From UBA2943 sp946534895 (GTDB lineage: Bacteria; Bacillota; Clostridia; Christensenellales; Aristaeellaceae), in contig CAMNDE010000006.1 of the NCBI GenBank assembly GCA_946534895.1, forward strand, positions 1-64,000: a DNA stretch of 64,000 nucleotides, written 5' to 3'. Position numbers and translations under genes: made by a program. The notes below the pieces were generated by a model. That model did no database searches. It was not told where the DNA came from and worked only from the letters and a program-made list of their open reading frames with translations. Below are positions 61,645-64,000 of the stretch, one piece after another (the first letter of the stretch is position 1; the number at the start of each line of letters is the position of its first letter).

Positions 61645-62838
61645 ATGAAACTGGATCCCATCGTCGTATCCCTGCTGGATACGGACCTGTATAAATTCAA
61701 TATGGATCAGGTGATTTTTCACAAGCATACGGACCTGAGCGGAGAATACTACTTCCGCTGCAGGAACGAGGGCGTGACCTTTTCCAGAGAGGTCTTCGAT
61801 GAAATCAACGCCCAGATCGATCATCTGTGCACGCTGACCTTCACAGAGGAGGAACTGGACTATCTGCGGTCCATCCGGTTTATCAAGAACGATTATGTCG
61901 AATATCTCCGCCTGTGGCGGCCGATCCGGGACTATGTGGAAACGGAGCTGACCGAGGAGGGTGAGCTCAGAATCGTGGTGCGGGGGCCGCTGTTCTCCGC
62001 AATGCAGTTTGAGATTTACCTGCTGGAAATCGTGAACGAGGTATACTTCCGGCTGACATATGATTATGAAAAGCTTCTGGCTTCGGCCAGGGAACGGCTG
62101 GAACAGAAAATCCAGGACTTCCGGGACGGAAAATACACGTTCATTTTTGCTGAGTTCGGCTGCCGCAGACGGCTGAGCCGGGAATGGGAAGACGAGGTGG
62201 TGCGCCGCCTGGCTGCCGAGACGGGCCATTGTATAGGCACATCCAATGTTTATCTGGCGAAAAAGTATAATCTGACGCCGATCGGGACCTATGCGCACGA
62301 ATTCGTCCAGATGTATCAGGGAATCGACTCCATCCCCCTGGCCTATACCAACCATTACGCGCTGGAAGACTGGTACGACGAGTACCGCGGCGATAACGGG
62401 ACGGCACTGACGGACACTGTGACCACTGATCTGTTCCTGCTGGACTTCAACCGTGCCATGGTCAACAACTTTACTGGCGTGAGGCATGACAGTGGAGATC
62501 CCTATGCCTGGGGCGAGAAGATGATTGCCCATTACCGGAAGTACGGGGTGGACCCGAAAACAAAGCTTCTGCTGTTCAGTGACAGCCTTGATTTTGACCG
62601 TGCTCAGGCTCTGCATGAATACTTCAGCGACCGTGCGAAGGTTTCTTTCGGGATTGGCACATTCTGCTCCAACGATACATGCGAGAAGGCACTGAACATT
62701 GTGATCAAGCTGCAGACGGTGAACGGCCGGGCTGTGGCGAAGCTGTCCGATACGCCCGGCAAGGCCATGTGCCGCGACGCAGACTATCTGGAATATCTGA
62801 AACGTTCCGTGGCGTTCCGGCTGAACAGGGAAAAGTGA
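61645..62838 (+). CDS. pncB: Nicotinate phosphoribosyltransferase
   Basis: 397 residues after AAAGGAG. PncB family: N-terminal LLDTDLYKFNMDQVIFHKH, substrate loop AEFGCRRRLSREWEDEVVR, IGTYAHEFVQMYQGI with the catalytic-histidine region, and FTGVRHDSGDPYAWGEKM with the phosphate-binding residues. It makes nicotinate mononucleotide from nicotinate and PRPP with ATP. End of the NAD-salvage operon, followed by the hairpin at 62914. Confidence 0.96.
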   Translation: MKLDPIVVSLLDTDLYKFNMDQVIFHKHTDLSGEYYFRCRNEGVTFSREVFDEINAQIDHLCTLTFTEEELDYLRSIRFIKNDYVEYLRLWRPIRDYVETELTEEGELRIVVRGPLFSAMQFEIYLLEIVNEVYFRLTYDYEKLLASARERLEQKIQDFRDGKYTFIFAEFGCRRRLSREWEDEVVRRLAAETGHCIGTSNVYLAKKYNLTPIGTYAHEFVQMYQGIDSIPLAYTNHYALEDWYDEYRGDNGTALTDTVTTDLFLLDFNRAMVNNFTGVRHDSGDPYAWGEKMIAHYRKYGVDPKTKLLLFSDSLDFDRAQALHEYFSDRAKVSFGIGTFCSNDTCEKALNIVIKLQTVNGRAVAKLSDTPGKAMCRDADYLEYLKRSVAFRLNREK

Positions 62839-62913
62839 GCGGCAGGTTTGCTGCATCAGCACCGATCACGCATCTGAACGGGAGAGCGGGTAAACGGTGC
62901 GAAAGCCAATAAA

Positions 62914-62982
62914 AAGAAGAGCAGGAATCATCTGAACCATTTATCGTTCGGACAGATCCTGTTCTTCTTATTTCTTTTCATA
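62914..62982 (+). terminator. Terminator of the NAD-salvage operon
   Basis: AAGAAGAGCAGGAATC pairs with GATCCTGTTCTTCTT, with an inner GAAC/GTTC pair, followed by ATTTCTTTTC. Confidence 0.7.
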
Positions 62983-63046
62983 ATGCAGTAACTTCTGCTT
63001 CATGATGGTTACCAAGCGATAGCGATACAAGATTTTTCGGAATCTA

Positions 63047-63075
63047 TTGACAAACCGACGGAAGAAGAATAAATT
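63047..63075 (+). promoter_or_regulatory. Promoter of the LacI-family gene
   Basis: Consensus TTGACA (63047-63052), 17 bases, TAAATT (63070-63075), about 45 bases before the ATG. Confidence 0.65.
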
Positions 63076-63081
63076 ATATAC

Positions 63082-63093
63082 GCAAGCGGTTGC
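63082..63093 (+). promoter_or_regulatory. LacI-type operator
   Basis: GCAAGCGGTTGC is an imperfect palindrome with the central CG typical of LacI/GalR sites (GCAA-NCGN-TTGC). Just downstream of the promoter, it should mediate autoregulation. Confidence 0.6.
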
Positions 63094-63120
63094 ATAAAAT
63101 ACGATGGAGGTGGATGAGGT

Positions 63121-64000
63121 ATGGCTGTTACGATTCACGATGTGGCCAAGTTGGCCGGTGTCAATTCATCCACCGTTTCCCGGGTCATCAACGGAAAAGC
63201 CACGATCACACCCGACACAAAGGCACGGGTCTTTGCGGCCATGCGGGAACTGGATTACCACCCCAACTCTCTGGCGCGCAGCCTGGCCAGCGGCCTGAGC
63301 GGCGCGATTGGCGTGGTGGTCAACGCCCGTGATGCTGAAGCCTTCAGCAATGTGTTTTTCAGCCGAAGTCTGTTTGCGATTGAACAGGCAGCGCAGGCCC
63401 GCGGGTATCAGGTGATTATTGCCAACGGCGCGCAAAGCCGGGGCAGCACCATAGAAAACCTGATGAAGGAGCATAAGGTGGACGGACTGATTCTGCCCCC
63501 CACTACGGTGAAGCCTGCCCTGATGGATACAATCGGTGATTTTCCCTATGTGGTGCTCGGCACACCGGATACACTGCGCAGTGAAACATGCTGGGTAGAC
63601 AATAACAATGAACAGGGGGCCGAGATGGCTGTCCGGCATTTGCAGAAGCAGGGATACCAGCGTATTGCCTATCTGGGCGGACATCTGAAACGGGGTTTTA
63701 CCAAGCGCCGTATCCGGGGCTACCAGAATGCCAATATCGGAACGGAAACCATCCTGACAACCGATGGCACCGCGGAAAATGCCTGTATGCTGGCAACCGA
63801 GGAACTGAAAAAGTCAGATCACTGCGATGCCTTTGTCTGCAATGACAATCTGGCAGCTTTTGGTCTGCTGAAAGCCTGCAGGGCACAGCATCTGTCTGTG
63901 CCTCAGGAAATCGGGATTGTGGCTTTTGATAATTATCCTCTGGCTGAATACATGGATCCGCCGCTGACCATTGTGGATATTGATACCGCCATGCTGGGTG
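63121..64000 (+). CDS. LacI-family transcriptional regulator (truncated by window end)
   Basis: 293 codons are visible, running off the right edge; a full protein would be about 330-340 residues. The N-terminal helix-turn-helix is VTIHDVAKLAGVNSSTVSRV with the hinge helix PNSLARSLASG. The periplasmic-binding-protein-like domain follows (IGVVVNARDAEAF, VDGLILPP, RIAYLGG, DAFVCNDNLAAFGLLKA, IGIVAFDNYPLAEYMDPPLT). It presumably represses a sugar operon further right. ATG 63121 follows GGAGGTGGATGAGGT. Confidence 0.95.
   Translation, partial: MAVTIHDVAKLAGVNSSTVSRVINGKATITPDTKARVFAAMRELDYHPNSLARSLASGLSGAIGVVVNARDAEAFSNVFFSRSLFAIEQAAQARGYQVIIANGAQSRGSTIENLMKEHKVDGLILPPTTVKPALMDTIGDFPYVVLGTPDTLRSETCWVDNNNEQGAEMAVRHLQKQGYQRIAYLGGHLKRGFTKRRIRGYQNANIGTETILTTDGTAENACMLATEELKKSDHCDAFVCNDNLAAFGLLKACRAQHLSVPQEIGIVAFDNYPLAEYMDPPLTIVDIDTAMLG

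Noticed and set aside
1..64000. CRISPR arrays, tRNA or rRNA genes, insertion sequences, prophage genes.
   Set aside because: No regularly spaced repeats, cloverleaf or rRNA-like stretches, transposase motifs or phage structural genes were seen.

Overview
This 64 kb window carries GC-rich, densely coded DNA that looks like a strictly anaerobic, carbohydrate-fermenting member of the Clostridia from a gut or rumen habitat. The evidence is consensus SD sequences (GGAGG), intrinsic terminators, [FeFe]-hydrogenases of the sensory (HydS) and group B types, a bifunctional AdhE controlled by an adjacent Rex, an iron-sulfur L-serine dehydratase in two subunits, CUT1-type polysaccharide/oligosaccharide transport, and many exo-acting glycoside hydrolases (GH2, GH27, GH36, GH38, GH43, GH51, GH125). 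A Christensenellales-like lineage is a guess. No rRNA, tRNA, CRISPR array, insertion sequence or prophage was seen.

Layout. 1-7.0 kb: a decayed alpha-galactosidase-like relic, then GH2 and GH43 enzymes facing left, and a PfkB sugar kinase plus GH51 arabinofuranosidase facing right. 7.1-13.1 kb: a secreted S41-type protease with an apparently slipped start, a GNAT-nitroreductase fusion and a GH38 alpha-mannosidase. 13.1-15.8 kb: a possible small RNA, L-serine dehydratase (sdaAA/sdaAB), and a small leader-like ORF ending in a terminator ahead of a methyltransferase. 15.9-22.6 kb: methyltransferase, double-GNAT protein, GH125 alpha-mannosidase, a large uncharacterised hydrolase-like protein, and a DegV protein. 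22.7-26.8 kb: a broken MATE gene and a LacZ-type GH2 beta-galactosidase.

27.0-37.6 kb is an iron-uptake island. Two very short regulators (DtxR-like and AraC-like) diverge from an FTR1 permease, a FetP/P19-type iron protein, a DUF2318 membrane protein, three FtsX/MacB-type permeases, two ABC ATPases and a DUF4418 membrane protein. One permease has what looks like an FMN-binding domain inserted in its extracytoplasmic part. This suggests an outward-facing flavin-based ferric reductase or electron-delivery step coupled to iron import, and I regard it as the most interesting system here. 37.6-39.8 kb holds small hydrolases and a membrane protein.

40.0-48.7 kb is a leftward redox locus: rex, adhE, an APH-like kinase, a thioredoxin-like [2Fe-2S] protein, a sensory HydS hydrogenase with PAS domain, a SpoIIE/PP2C phosphatase and a group B hydrogenase. 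It links H2/redox sensing with ethanol fermentation. 48.8-49.8 kb is a LysR regulator.

50.0-60.0 kb is an alpha-galactoside locus: a divergent AraC regulator, a GH36-like enzyme (the intact homologue of the left-edge relic), a CUT1 ABC importer, GH27 with a translationally coupled zinc-ribbon microprotein, and a classical GH36. 60.2-62.8 kb is an NAD-salvage module (NrtR-like Nudix regulator, nicotinamidase, nicotinate phosphoribosyltransferase). The window ends inside a LacI-family regulator with its own palindromic operator.
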